Positions 10,334-22,700 of a DNA stretch of 64,000 nucleotides are shown here, one piece after another. Every line of letters begins with the position of its first letter. Within the stretch, counting starts at the first letter, position 1. The stretch comes from Plenodomus lindquistii (taxonomy: Eukaryota > Ascomycota > Dothideomycetes > Pleosporales > Leptosphaeriaceae). Under the pieces are notes generated by a model. That model had not been told where the DNA came from. It was given only the letters and a program-made list of their open reading frames with translations, and made no database searches. Position numbers and translations under genes: made by a program. The stretch is from NCBI GenBank assembly GCA_025504975.1, contig JANUWI010000010.1, positions 186,001-250,000 of the forward strand, given 5' to 3'.

Positions 10334-11143
10334 TTATGCCGGGGGACTTGGCGCTTGAGAGGATGCTGCAGCAGGCAGTCGTGCCGCCAGTTGCTCCAGC
10401 GGGAGTTTGCGTCTAGGTCTCTTCAGATCTTCTTCCGTCACGCCATTCAGGCCAACCTTTGTCACACCCATGACGGGCGGATCCCCCTTCTTCACAAATT
10501 CGTACAGGCCGGGCAGCTTGTTGCCAGCCAACCGGAAGGCATCGCGCACGACTTGTTCGTGCAAGTCTCCTTTGATCTCGAAAATGATCTTACTCACGGC
10601 CACACGGGCAGTCCAGCGGTCGAAGCTTCCCTTTCCTTTGCCCATGCGCACATCGTTGCCGCTTGTATACACACCAATGTTGGCGGCGATGCGCATGTAC
10701 ATGCGGAACTTCATGCCTCGCAGTCGTTTCTTGATGGTCTCTTCGGCGATGCGTAGTTGGTGGGCACTGATGCGGCGGTCATGGTCGCGCATGCGGATGC
10801 CGTAGTCCCCCCACACGACCGTGGTGCCGCGCATGCTGCCGCCCGTGGGCACACGACAACGGCCCTTGCGCGACTTGCGCGACTCTCCAGCCTTGGGGGC
10901 GAGGTAGTTGAGTCGAAGTGGAGTGGAAGACAGGAAGCGGACACGGGGGGGCGACACTTGTACGGCAGCGAGCGGGCCTTGCGCAAGACGAGTGGCCTGC
11001 GCGAGTGCTGCGTGGATATGTTAGCGATGCGTCTGCAGACGGTGCACAAGAGGCCACTAACGGCGCGGGGGTGCAGCAGCAGCACCAAGACTCAGCTGGC
11101 AGAGCTGAGCCAGCAGGCTTTGTGGTATCCTCGGAGGCGGCAT
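10334..11143 (-). CDS. MRPL16: Mitochondrial ribosomal protein uL16m (L16)
   Basis: Spliced model: complement(join(10334..11007, 11062..11143)), 251 residues. The 54-nt intron has a GTTAGT donor, a GCTAAC branch site and a CGCAG acceptor. The core shows uL16 signatures: RRISAHQLRIAEETIKK, the RMYMRIAANIGV segment, then MGKGKGSFDRW and FEIKGDLHEQVVRDAFRLA. The residues before RFLSSTPLRLNYLAPKAG are Ala/Leu/Arg-rich, as expected of a mitochondrial targeting peptide with a cleavage site. The protein is part of the mitochondrial large ribosomal subunit near the A-site/central protuberance region. Starting at the internal Met within exon 2 would remove the targeting region, which is why I use the two-exon model. 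It is divergent from RFC1. Confidence 0.9.
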
Positions 11144-11504
11144 GGCGATGTGGTGGATTGGAGGGGCTGGAGCTGGCAACTTCAACGACGTGCGTGAATT
11201 GAGGTTGTTGCCAAGCCAAGGCTGACATCTCAGCCACTCGTGCGCCACTTCCACTCTCGGCAACCGCCTTCTGCATATCCCTGTAAGCACCCATGCAAGT
11301 GGTGCCTAGCGTGCCTGCTGACGGCGCGTCAACGCGTCGTCCTCTCGTTCCCCATCTGATCGCACTCGCCTGCCTCAGCGCTGTCCACTTGCCCCCTCTG
11401 CCCGGTGCATAGCCCCAATCCGGCACACCACAGCAGTCCGTTGTTTTGTTGCAGTCCAAGTAACGTCCAAGCCCGCATTCATCGTCATTGACCCTGGGCC
11501 CGAG
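11144..11504. promoter_or_regulatory. Divergent promoter region, MRPL16 / RFC1
   Basis: 361 bp separating two head-to-head genes, so both core promoters and 5' leaders lie here. No TATA box is evident. I see no recognised operator; MluI-type acgcgt cell-cycle boxes were looked for and only loosely similar aacgcgtc occurs near 11331. Confidence 0.5.
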
Positions 11505-14500
11505 ATGCCTGCGGATATACGCAGCTTCTTTGGTGGCGGCCCCAAGCCCAAGCAGAGCCAGGGCTCGCAGAATCAAGACGAGCCAGAGCCAGCACCCAAA
11601 AAAGCACCGTCGCGCAAGCCAGGGCGAGCCAGTCGTGTCATCGATGACTCTGATGACGATGAGGAGCGAGAGGCAACCAAGTGAGCCAAACGCCGCTCGG
11701 TAACATCGCGCCGCAATCTGACCTTTGCAGACCGAAAAAAGCCGCACCTAAGCAACCGCCATCCAAGACGCTCAATAAGGTCAATGGAGATTCCACGCCA
11801 GAGGTGGAAGAGACCACCACCTCGGCCTTCTTCGCCACCTCCAACAAGCCCAAGCGCTCCGAGCCCTTGCAGAAAAAAGCCCTCAACACACCCATAGCCA
11901 CACCCAAACCGACGCCTGCGAAAGCGCGTGGACGACCACCCAAGGCTGTGACACCGGCTTCCAATGGCAGGGCATCTGGGAGGGCAAAGAAGCCTGTAAC
12001 GTCCTATACAAAAATGGACTACGACAAGGATAACGAATTCCCCGTTGATGATCTCGAGGACGCAAACGACATATTTGGAGACGACGCCAAGCGCAAGGCT
12101 AGAGGAAAAGACGATTACGTCGAGGCATCCGACAGCGACGAGGACATGGTCGTGCAGCTACCACATCGCATCACACCGCAGGCTCCACAGCAGAAAAAGA
12201 TTGTCACAGACGAAGATGACTTCGAACCCGACGATGATGACGTAGATATGAAGGACCTGGATGCAGATGACGATATTCTGCAGCCTGAAGCGAACGAGCA
12301 GGCTCTCAAAAGCAGGCCTACGACTACCTCAAACGCGGGACGCAAACGCAAGTCGCCTGAGTTGGACGCTGACTTGGAACATGAAGAAGATGACGCAGAA
12401 GAGGAAGCTCAGGACACGAAGCCCAAGAAAGGTCGCTCCAAGAAAGCGACACCTACCAAGTCGCCTGCGAAGAAGAGGGCAAAAAAGGAAGACATCACAG
12501 AGAACGCAAACATCCAGGCTATCTATGATAGCATCCCCACAGTTCGTGCTCCAACCCCGCCTGCCAAGGATCCGGATGCCAGATTCGACTGGAGAGCAAA
12601 TGCAGGACGAACTGAGCCTGCGCCTCTATCTGGATTCTCTGGTGACATGCCCTCCGGCTCCGACACCTGCCTTGCTGGCCTCACTTTTGTCTTCACTGGC
12701 GTTCTTCAGAGATGGGGTCGAACAGAAGCTCAGGAACTAGTCAAGCGGCACGGGGGCAAGGTCACAGGCGCACCGAGCAAGAAGACGAGCTACGTTGTGC
12801 TGGGAACAGACGCGGGACCCAGCAAGCTCCAAAAGATTAAAGACATGGACATCAAATCAATCGACGAGGACGGTCTTACATTGCTAATCGAGAAGCTGAC
12901 AGAGGCCGGCAACAAGGGTGGCTCAAAGGCGCAGGCTGCATACAAGACGCAACAGCGGAAGGAAGAGGACAAGATACGTAAACAGGCAGCAGAGCTCGAG
13001 CAAGAAGAACAGGCACGTTTGGAAGAGATGAAGACTCTGAATGCCACCCGCGCGAACCAAGCCACGACGAACGCCGCAGTCGCCGCGGAGTCCGCGGTAG
13101 ACTCTCGACTCTGGACTACCAAGTATGCGCCAACCTCTCTGGGTCAAATTTGCGGCAACAAGGTTGTGGTTGAGAAAATCCAGCGTTGGTTACAAATGTA
13201 TCCCAAGAACCTGAAGACTGGATTCAAGCTCGCTGGCAAGGACGGCAGTGGTGTGTTTCGCGCTCTTATGCTTCACGGACCCCCTGGTATTGGTAAAACT
13301 ACTGCGGCACACTTGGTCGCAAAGCTCGAGGGCTACGATATTGTGGAGCGTAATGCCAGTGACACCCGCAGCAAGAAACTAATCGAAGACGGGCTGCGTG
13401 GGGTTCTCAGTACAAACTCGCTCCATGGGTACTTTGCTGGAGATGGCAAGAAGGTCGAGGCATCCAAAAAGAAGTTGGTATTGATCATGGATGAAGTTGA
13501 TGGTATGTCTGCTGGTGATCGTGGAGGTGTGGGCGCTCTTGCCGCAGTCTGCAAGAAGACCGAGATTCCTATGATTCTCATCTGTAACGACCGAAAACTG
13601 CCGAAGATGAAGCCTTTCGACTTTGTGACATATGATCTGCCCTTTCGGAGACCGACGGTGGACCAGGTCCGTTCACGAATCATGACTATCGCCTTCCGAG
13701 AGGGCTTGAAGATGCCAACACCTGTGGTAAACGCGTTGATCGAGGGCAGCCATGCCGATATTCGTCAGGTGGTGAACATGATCTCTACCGCAAAGCTAGA
13801 CCAGGCGGCCATGGACTTCGACAAGGGTAAACAAATGTCCAAGAGCTGGGAAAAGCACGTTATCCTGAAGCCGTGGGACATTACTCAAAAAATCCTTGGC
13901 GGTGGTATGTTCGCTACTAGCAGCAAAGCTACGCTCAACGACAAAATCGAGCTGTATTTCAATGATCACGAATTCAGTCCTCTAATGTTGCAAGAGAACT
14001 ATTTGGGCACAAACCCAATCTTGTCGCACAGCCTATCAGGGAAGGAAAAGATGCTGAAAAATCTCGAGCTTGCATCTGAGGCCGCTGACAGTATTAGCGA
14101 TGGCGATCTTGTGGACCGAATGATCCACGGCTCGCAACAGCAGTGGAGCCTGATGCCTACGCACGCCGTATTCAGCTTTGTCCGGCCCGCAAGTTTCGTA
14201 TCAGGCAGTACGGCAGGGAACCAAACACGCTTCACTTCTTGGCTAGGCAAGAACAGCAGCACAAACAAGCTCAATCGGATGATAAAAGAGATCCAAGCTC
14301 ACATGAGACTGCGGTCTTCAGGGGACCGGCATGAGGTCCGCCAGCAATATGTCCCCGTATTGTGGACAGAGCTTGTCCAGAAGCTGCAGAAACAAGGCAA
14401 GGAAGCTGTGCCTACGGTGATTGAACTCATGGACAGTTATTTCCTGACGAAAGATGACTTTGATGCTATCATGGAGTTAGGCGTTGGACCAATGGACCAA

Positions 14501-14938
14501 GAAAAGGTCAAGATTGAATCTCAAGCCAAGGCAACTTTCACGAGACTGTTAGTCACGACCTGCACTCTACTGCAACGGACCGCGCGCTAATAACCTCATA
14601 GATACAATCAGCAGTCTCATCCGCTACCATTCATGAAAGCATCATCCGTGGCCGCGCCCAAGAAGCAGGCGAAGGAGAAGCCCGATCTCGAAGAAGCCTT
14701 GGAAGAGTCCGATGATGGTGAGGTTGTGGAAGAAGTCAAGGAGGAGGAAGAGGATGTTGATCTCTCCAAAGACAAGTACGTCAAACAGCCCAAGAAGAAG
14801 GCGGGAACCAAGAAAGCAGCAACGGCAACAAAGCGGGGGAAGAAGAAGGTGGGTGAGGAGAGCGACGAGGAAGACGACGATGTCAAGCCAACGAGCAAGG
14901 CCAAGGCAAAAGTGTCTACCAAAAGCAAGAAGAAGTGA
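11505..14938 (+). CDS. RFC1: Replication factor C subunit 1 (clamp loader large subunit)
   Basis: Spliced model: join(11505..11680, 11731..14547, 14602..14938), 1109 residues. The N terminus MPADIRSFFGG resembles the PIP-like start of RFC1 proteins. A long acidic/basic disordered region follows, then a BRCT domain (about 365-450, LAGLTFVFTGVLQRWGRTEA), a charged coiled stretch, the AAA+ core with Walker A GPPGIGKT at 575-582, Walker B LIMDEVDG at about 643-650 and the RFC box NDRKLPKMKPF, then the RFC1-specific C-terminal collar and the motif TRLYNQQSHPLPFMKAS spanning the last intron. The end is a Lys/Glu-rich tail (nuclear localisation likely). RFC1 with RFC2-5 loads PCNA at primer ends. 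Exon 1 start and both introns (50 and 54 nt) are fixed by frame and family motif. Confidence 0.95.
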
Positions 14939-15302
14939 GCAAATGAGAAGGAGGTGGAACGGTTGTCACCGGGATGCGTGCTTTGACCAGTAGACAGTGT
15001 AAAAGTACAGAATTGCGACGCAAAGGCAACGTCAAAGCCAGATCAGATTCCACATAACATGTCTTGTGCGTAACAGCGTTGGTTGTGGTGATGGCAGTGA
15101 ATCAGTTGTGTCAGGTGAGGGGCTGCCGGCTCCCGTGCGCCACACGTGCCCCGCGACCCACCACATGCGGCAGGGCCCTGCTGCAGTGCGTCACGACATT
15201 CAGGTTTGTTTGCGAGTGCCCACCTTGCCTACGATCCACGCTGATCCTCACACTCACTCCAGACAATCGCCTGCTCAAGTCGCCCCAGCGTGCGCAACAG
15301 TC
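14939..15302. promoter_or_regulatory. Intergenic region RFC1 to Gag1-like gene
   Basis: 364 bp between co-directional genes. The plus frame of the next gene is open upstream from 15066, but the first good ATG is 15303. No further signal recognised. Confidence 0.5.
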
Positions 15303-16139
15303 ATGGAAAGCAATCAGCCGGCCGCGCGACAGGCCAAGCGCTTCCTCGACGAGCGCATCCGCAGTGACTGGGCGTACCCCAACCTGCCGCCGTCATGGTC
15401 CGCGTCGGACGCAGAGGTGCGCGATGCCCAAGACTTTCGTGCGCGTTACTTTGGCGAGAGCGACTCAGGCGACTCTGTGGCCGATGATGAAGGCGACGGT
15501 CCCTACAAGTTCGACAACCCCGACAGTATTGGCGACGCCGTGACGCAGACTCGAGATGCGCGCATAGACCGACGGCGGCGTCGTCTGGAGCAGGAGATGG
15601 ACGAAAACGAAGGCTTGCGAATCTGGATCCAACGCCGGGACGTCTGGACTGGCGCCGCGAGCGTGCGCAAGTACGGTATGCGCAGACCGGCGCGCAGTGA
15701 TTCTCCCGCCGCAGGCGACTCTTCCGAGCAAGATGTCACACCCACAATGCCTGAAACGATTGATCTGGTGCCTGTTGCGCCTCGGCTGCTCGATGGCAAT
15801 CCTATTCGAGCCTCCATAACGCCCAGGGCCTACTCCGACATCTTCCAGAAAATCGTCGTCTCTGCACGAACACCTTCTGTCCCGATCAATCTTGCCGACA
15901 TGACACAGGCGCTCGTTCATGGCTGGAAAGAGACGGATGAGTGGCCTCCTCGCGTCGGGGCGCTGGACCCTCTGGCTGGTAAGAAACGCGGCATCACTGG
16001 GGCAGCCCTTAGCCCACAACACGGACGCTTCATTGGCCGCCATCCGCATCTGGAAAAGAGCGTTGACAGTGTCAAGCGCATCCTTCATCTGAACAGCCAC
16101 CACAACCCTGACACACCCGAAGGTGGAAAGGAAGGCTGA
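15303..16139 (+). CDS. Gag1-like clamp domain protein (DUF4050 type)
   Basis: Single exon, 278 residues from ATG 15303. The N-terminal half is charged and probably disordered, with an Arg-rich helix (RIDRRRRRLEQEMDENE). The segment PRAYSDIFQKIVV followed by TPSVPINLADMTQALV and HGWKETDEWPP is the signature I associate with the fungal 'Gag1-like clamp' domain (formerly DUF4050). In fission yeast Gag1 controls gluconeogenic/other ubiquitin-dependent processes only by loose analogy, so I assign no biochemical role. No transmembrane segment or signal peptide. It is the last gene before the transposon compartment: its stop codon is 353 bp from the LTR that marks the border, yet its codon use and GC content look normal, so no RIP leakage is visible. 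Confidence 0.75.
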   Translation: MESNQPAARQAKRFLDERIRSDWAYPNLPPSWSASDAEVRDAQDFRARYFGESDSGDSVADDEGDGPYKFDNPDSIGDAVTQTRDARIDRRRRRLEQEMDENEGLRIWIQRRDVWTGAASVRKYGMRRPARSDSPAAGDSSEQDVTPTMPETIDLVPVAPRLLDGNPIRASITPRAYSDIFQKIVVSARTPSVPINLADMTQALVHGWKETDEWPPRVGALDPLAGKKRGITGAALSPQHGRFIGRHPHLEKSVDSVKRILHLNSHHNPDTPEGGKEG

Positions 16140-16492
16140 ACGGCTGCGCAGTCTGCTATGACCCATGTTCCAAAGCCAAGCTGATTTACCATATCAGGAA
16201 ATTGAATCAGGTAGACAGTCACTGGACCAAATAGAGGGAAGTGCTCACGAGCGTCTCTGGATGGAGATGCGGAGGCGCTTACTACCAGGCGTTTGCAGAA
16301 GAGGGAAGTTTTCTCCACTTGGGCACCGTCGAAACCGGAAGAAAGCTCTTAGATAACTCAATGGTAAAGGGTAAGCCTAGCCCATTGATTTACATATTAG
16401 AGGAAGCGCCTCTATGACACAAGGGATGTCCTGTCCCTTAGCAAGTACAAGCAATAACGTAGAGCCAATATTGCGCGCAGTTTATCAACATA
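16140..16492. other. Intergenic flank between last gene and AT-rich compartment
   Basis: 353 bp of ordinary base composition holding the 3' UTR of the Gag1-like gene. No repeat or RIP signature; the composition stays mixed up to the LTR at 16,493. Confidence 0.6.
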
Positions 16493-16676
16493 TGTTGTAG
16501 AAATGGGTGCTTAGGAATAATCGGGAGATAGATCGTTTGTATTGCTAGCTAGGAAGAGATTGTACTATATATACTCTTGCTACGTGGGATCACGTAGGCG
16601 TAAGCAGGAGAGCTTCACAGAAAATTCTAAGATTAAGTAGGTACAGCTTTAGCTAAGTACTTGTGTACGTATAACA
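16493..16676 (-). repeat. 3' LTR of a Ty1/copia element, largely free of RIP
   Basis: 184 bp beginning TGTTG and ending TAACA on the plus strand, i.e. with TG..CA and inverted TGTT/AACA ends. Read on the minus strand, a polypurine tract (agggggta) lies directly before its TGTTA start, the arrangement of a 3' LTR. The composition is ordinary (for example gtgggatcacgtaggcgtaagcagg), in contrast with the internal side, which becomes AT-saturated within a few bases of 16,677. Its partner 5' LTR is not in the window. An atatata stretch at 16,566 could be a TATA region. Confidence 0.65.
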
Positions 16677-19530
16677 TACCCCCTAGTTACATTAGATTAA
16701 GCTACTTAATATTATTAGCATTAAGCTTTATAGAGCGTTAAAGTAGCTATACTATAAAATCTAGCGTAACTAAAAGTTCTATTATATTACCTAGTATATA
16801 TTAAAAGTAGTTAATCTAATTCTAAACCTAGTAAAATTTATTATTAGCTAAGCTTCTATTTTAATCTATATCTATTAATAGTAATATACTTTATAAATAA
16901 ATTAAATATATAGATAAATTAGATACTATATATTAGAAAATTCTACTATATACTTACTAGTATTAGTTATAATATATTCTACTAGTAAACTAGCTAATTT
17001 AATAAACTAGCTACTTTTTTTTAGTATTATAAATACTATACTCTATATAATATTCTCTAATAATATAATATAATATTAGTTTAAACTAAAAGCTAATTAG
17101 AATTTATTTATTTTACTTTAAAAGCTAGCTAATTTAAAAGCTAATAGACTACTACTATAGTCTTTAGAGTTAATTATTAGTAGCTTTTTAATTAGATTAA
17201 TAAAACTTTACTATACTTTTTAATTTAATTTAGTATCTAGGAATTTACTACTACTAAAAAGTAGATAATTATATAATATATTTTTAATTTTAATTTATAG
17301 AAATTTACTTTCTAGCTATATATAGTAGAATATATAGCTAATAAAACTTTTAAAGTATATAATAGTATATCTATAAATAAATACTAGGCTAAACACTTTA
17401 TAATACGCTCTAATAAAGTTAAAATAGCTTTTAATTAAATAAAAAATAAATAAAAAATAAAGTATAAATAATGTATTTTACTACTAAACTAGCTATACTA
17501 TTAAGCTAGCTACTTTTTTTTAGTATTATAAATACTAGACCCTATATAAAATATACTTTAATAATATAATATAATATTAATTTAAACTAAAAACTAATTA
17601 GAATTTATTTATTTTACTTTTAAAGCTAGCTAATTTAAAAGCTAATAGGCTACTACTATAGCCTTTAAAGTTAATTATTAAAAGTTTTTTAATTAAATTA
17701 ATAAAACTACTTTACGCGTTAAAATTAAATCTAATTACTAGAAATTTACTACTATTAAAAAATAAATAATTATCTAATATATTTTTAATTTAAATTTATA
17801 AAAATTTACACTTTAGCTATATAAAATAGAAAATATAGCTAATATAATACTAAAAGTATATAATAAAATACTAGTAGATAAATACTAGACTAAATGCTTT
17901 ATAACACGTTTAGATTAATTTAAAATAGCTTTTAACTAAATAAAAAATAGATAAAAAATAAAATAAAAAAATCTAGAAATTATTAGTATATAGTTTAAAT
18001 TTATAAATAAAATTAAAACTAAATATAGTATCTAGAATAATAACATCTATAACTTTAATAAAACTAGTTTCTAAATAAATATAATTAGATCTATAAAAGT
18101 TATTATAAACTTTAAAAATTATAATAAATTAAACTTTATTTAGCTAGATAATTATAAATAAACTACTATTATCTAGAGTATATACGCTTTAGAAAATATA
18201 ACTCTATTTTTAATTATTTATAAAATATATATATATATATTTATATAGTATAGAAAAACTAGTATTTTTTATAACTAAAAACTATTAGTTTTTAAATATA
18301 ACTAAATAAATAATATATTTAAACTAGAGTAATTAAAGTATTTTAATATATATATAAAAGTATAAAAAGTAAAAATATACTAATTACTAATTTTAAATAG
18401 CTATAAAAACTATTTTAACTAAAACTTTTTAAACTATTATATAAAAAATAAAATTCTAATATTTTATATATTTATTTATTTATTCTATATTTTTTAGCTA
18501 TTTAATATAGTATATTTTTTATTATTAAAGTATAAATATTTCTAGTACGTATAAAATTTAGTATACTAATATATTTTCTATATTAAAAGAAAAATTTTTT
18601 TTTAGCTTTTAAAAAGTTTTTTTTTAATATATTTATAGTTAATAACTATTAAAAAGTTTTTAAAGTATTAAAGCTAGTTTTACTAATACGTAAATAGTAC
18701 TAGATTATATTAATTTCTAAATATATACTTTATCTTAACTTTCTTTACTAGTAAATTTATAGTAATTTAAAACTTTAAATAATATTTATAAATTTAGGTT
18801 ATAGTTAAAGTTTATATATAAATTTTTTATTTAGTTATCTATTACTATATAATCTAGTTTTTTATAATTTATAAAAAAAGCTAAACTAATACTATACTAA
18901 AATACTTTTTTTAAGCCTATAACGTACTCTATAGGCGAGTGTTCTATATAGATAAGTATTCTAGCTATACTAAAACTCTACTAAACTTTATACTACTATT
19001 AATATTATAATATAATAATATAAAGAAGTTTTTAAATAAATTTTAGATATAGCTTGCTATATAGGCTATTTAAAAAAATATAATATTTACTATACTATAG
19101 GCTATAGCTACCTATAATATCTACTAAAGAACCTTTTTATAATAACACGCTAGAAAACAACTTTAATATAATTATAAGCCTAATTTAATAAAGCTATTTA
19201 AAACTAAAAAAGAGGTAATTATAAAGTATATTTTTAACTTTACTATAAAAGAATTTCTACTCTAGCTTACTACTATTAAAAATATAGCTAATTTTTTATT
19301 TAAAGCCTAGTACTATAACTCTACTAGTAAGAACTAGACTATAACTTTTATTAAGTGTTACTTTAAATTTAAAGTAAAGTTTAATTATAAATATAATTAT
19401 AAAAAAGCTTTTTATAAAAATCTAGTAGTTATTAGTAACTAGTTCTAGTTTATAGAGAATACTAAAGCTAAGTATAGTATCTAAAATAAAAACATCTATA
19501 ACTTTAATAAGATAGGCTTTATAATAGTAT

Positions 19531-19727
19531 AGTAGAAATACATAGTATAGAGGCCTAAGTAGCTTTTAGAGAGGTTACGTAGGTAGGGCAGAACTAATAA
19601 ATAGCTATCTAAAGTCCTATTAGAAACAGACTAGACACCTTTTTTTTAGTTATTTTATAACTTACTTTTTACTAATTTAGTATTAAGCCTTCTGTACTAG
19701 AGTAAAGTATAGTTATCCTCTATAAAA
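19531..19727 (+). repeat. 5' LTR of gypsy element 1
   Basis: 197 bp, aligns without gaps to 28,972-29,168; both contain the recognisable core gaggcctaagtagcttttag and ttaagccttctgt. Differences are mostly C/T or G/A. Confidence 0.9.
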
Positions 19728-22700
19728 GTAACTAAAAAGTAATTAAAACTATTAGCTTTTACTTTTAGAATAGCTATAAGCACCTATTACATGCCTAAGT
19801 TATTACTCTTATAATTTAGAAATTTAGAAAGTAGTAGAAAATTTAGCGAGCTAAATTTAGCAACTAGTAATATAATAAATAGTAAATAAAAAGATATTAG
19901 TATACCTCTAAAGCTTTTATATTCTAAAAAATTAATAGAGGTATAAGTCCTTTTTAGTAAAGCTATTATAGTTATATAAGTATAGGCTCTAGCTAGTAAT
20001 AACAAAATTATTCTAAACGCAGCTTAGTAGTAAGTAAAATAAAATTAAACTATAAAATCTAAAAGGCAGTTAGAATAAAGTAGTAATTAGAGGCTAAAGC
20101 TAGAAAAATAATTATAATACAGCCTAAAAAACTAGTACAAATATATTATATAAAGACTTATTAAAAAAAGTATAATTTATTCTTTATTTTTCTAGTACTA
20201 TTTATATTCTAATTTATTTTTAAAGCTGTAAAAGACACACTTTTTATTTTTTTATAAATAATAGTACTCTATCTACTCTTTTAACGCTTTGTTTTTATAA
20301 TAGCTAATTAGAAACTAATTTTTAAAACTAACACTAAATTAGTAGCTATTTCTCTAGATCTAGAATCTATTTAGAGATTTAACACGCTAATAATAGATAC
20401 TAGAGACTCTAGAGTTACTACTTTTAAACAGTTTCTAACACTTCTAGAGTTAAAAGGACTAACTAGTAATTGTTTAAAGCTAAAAAAGCTAAAAAAATAG
20501 GATCTATTAAATAGTAAAAATAAGCTATACTAACTTTTTTTAAAAAAGCTTTAGCCGCGCCTTACTAAACACCTATTAGATCTAGTAGTAGAAATAATAG
20601 CTAAAGTAATTTAAATACTTTTATAAAAGTAGTTAAAGCTTACTTAAGCCTTTTTTCCCTCTAAATATTTTCTAAACTTTAATAGTTCTAATATTATAGT
20701 ATTTTTTAAAAGATATAAAAAAGTTGCGCTTTATTATAGCTTTTTAGAATTTAAAAAGGTCTAAAAGGTTATTACCTACTATAAAAAGCGCTAGAAGCAG
20801 ATTATTTACTATTTAATAGAGTATTAGAACGCGCTAGAGGACTATAACTAGATATTACTATAGATAGCCCTCTATAAGCAGTTTAGAAGCAATAATACAG
20901 CTTAATAAAAAGAAAGTACAGCTTACCTAGAGTAGTAGCTGCGCAATTATTAGTTAAAGCCTAATCTAAATATTAAAAAGTACTTTAAAAAGTTCTAAAT
21001 TAAAATTAAAAAGTACATTATATTAGAAGAAATTAAAAGGAATAAAAAAGAATACTATTTTATTAAAAGGCTGCCTATTTACTAAGCTATAAAGGTTCTT
21101 TAGAAGTTTAATCTCTCTATAAAGCGCCTTTAGAACTTTAGCTTTAAAAAGATTAACAGTTATCTATTAGTTTAAATTAAAATTAAAAAAGAAGTAAAAA
21201 GGTTAAACTTTACTAAAGTAATAAAGAAATTTAGTTCTAATTACTAGTTTAATACTTAGAAAGTAGTTAAAATTAAACTGCTTTTATTTAGCTAGCCTAC
21301 TTTATAATACCTAAAAAACACTTAGGCGCTAAAAACTTACTAAATAGCTTAGTCCCCTCTAGAAGTACTAGCTAGCTAAAGCAAAGTTAATATACTTTTA
21401 AATAAACTTTTCTAGTTATAACTTAGTAAAGCTAATTTTATTTTAGTCTAATAAATACTAAAAAAATCTAAGCTTTTTATAAACTATTTAATTGCTACCT
21501 ACGTTAAAAAAACAGCTAGTAAGCGTTTTATAAAGGTATAAGTTTAGAATAAGCTACTATAGAATTATTTCTAATAACTAAACCTATTTTAAAGGCTTTT
21601 AGGCTAGTAAATCTAGAGTACTTTTTAGAACTAGCCTCTATAATTACCTTTTACGTGCTTTATCTGTAATAAGTAGAGACATAGTAAAGCTAAATGCCTA
21701 TTAATTAATTAACTAACTAAAAAAAGTTAGTGTTACTAGAATAAAAACTAAATGCTTTTCTAGAGCACTTCTAATAACCTATAAGGCTAAGTAACTAGCC
21801 TAGGTAACTAGAGGTAGTTTAAAACTATTATAGCCTATATTAAATAAATATAAATTAAATAGAACCTTAGCCTATTCGCAGTTAAAGTACTCTAGCTTAA
21901 AAACTTATCGCCTCTAGTTACTATTTAGAATAACTCTATAGTTATAAATCTAAACCCTAATATAGATTTAGAATCCCTTTTAGTAGAAGATTACTAGGCA
22001 TTCTAGAACGCTTTCTATTTAGTAATTATAGAAAATAATAATCTCTATATAATCTAAGCAGCCTAGATTAAATATAAGTTAATTACCTAAAAGACTATTA
22101 ATTAACGCGTATTTAGAGATCTAAAAGTATAGAAGCTAAAGCTAGACTTAAGCTCTATAGTACTAAAGGCTATTTTTAGAAAAGCTAAAAAAAACTAGCC
22201 TATTTAACTAAAAGGCTGCTAAAACTTTATTATAGAAAAAAATAAGCTATAAAAAGCTAAGTAAGTCTAGCCTATAGATAAAAAGATAATTAATAATACG
22301 CTAGAAAAGACCTTTACAAAAAAAATACTAGTTCTAAAAAAAATTTAGTTTATAGAAAGAATTCTACTAACTACTAATAAAGTTATTGCGTTAATTCTCT
22401 CTACTACTATATTAATACTAGTAGACACGCTTATTAGAAATATACTAGAAGTATATAAAAAGCTCTTTTAGAACACCTATAGTAAAAAAAAGCTAGATAA
22501 AAAGTACTTTCTATAGGTAAATACTACTTATACTACTAAAAAAAACTTAGAAAATAAAAAGAACTACTAACTAATTTTTAGATTAGTTTCTATTATAAAT
22601 ATAGCTACTATCTCTAATTACGTCTTTATTAAAGCTAGTTTAAATAGCTTAGTATTCTAGTATTATAGTATAACTACTACTAATTAGAAAGATCTAGAGA

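Noticed and set aside
11573..14274. Several frames of 60-116 codons on the minus strand within RFC1
   Set aside because: Antisense shadows of a long, clearly conserved coding exon.
19787..20005. 72-codon minus-strand frame in the AT-rich region
   Set aside because: It lies inside the gag side of gypsy element 1 on the opposite strand; a Leu/Ile/Tyr-rich run of this length is expected by chance in AT-rich DNA.
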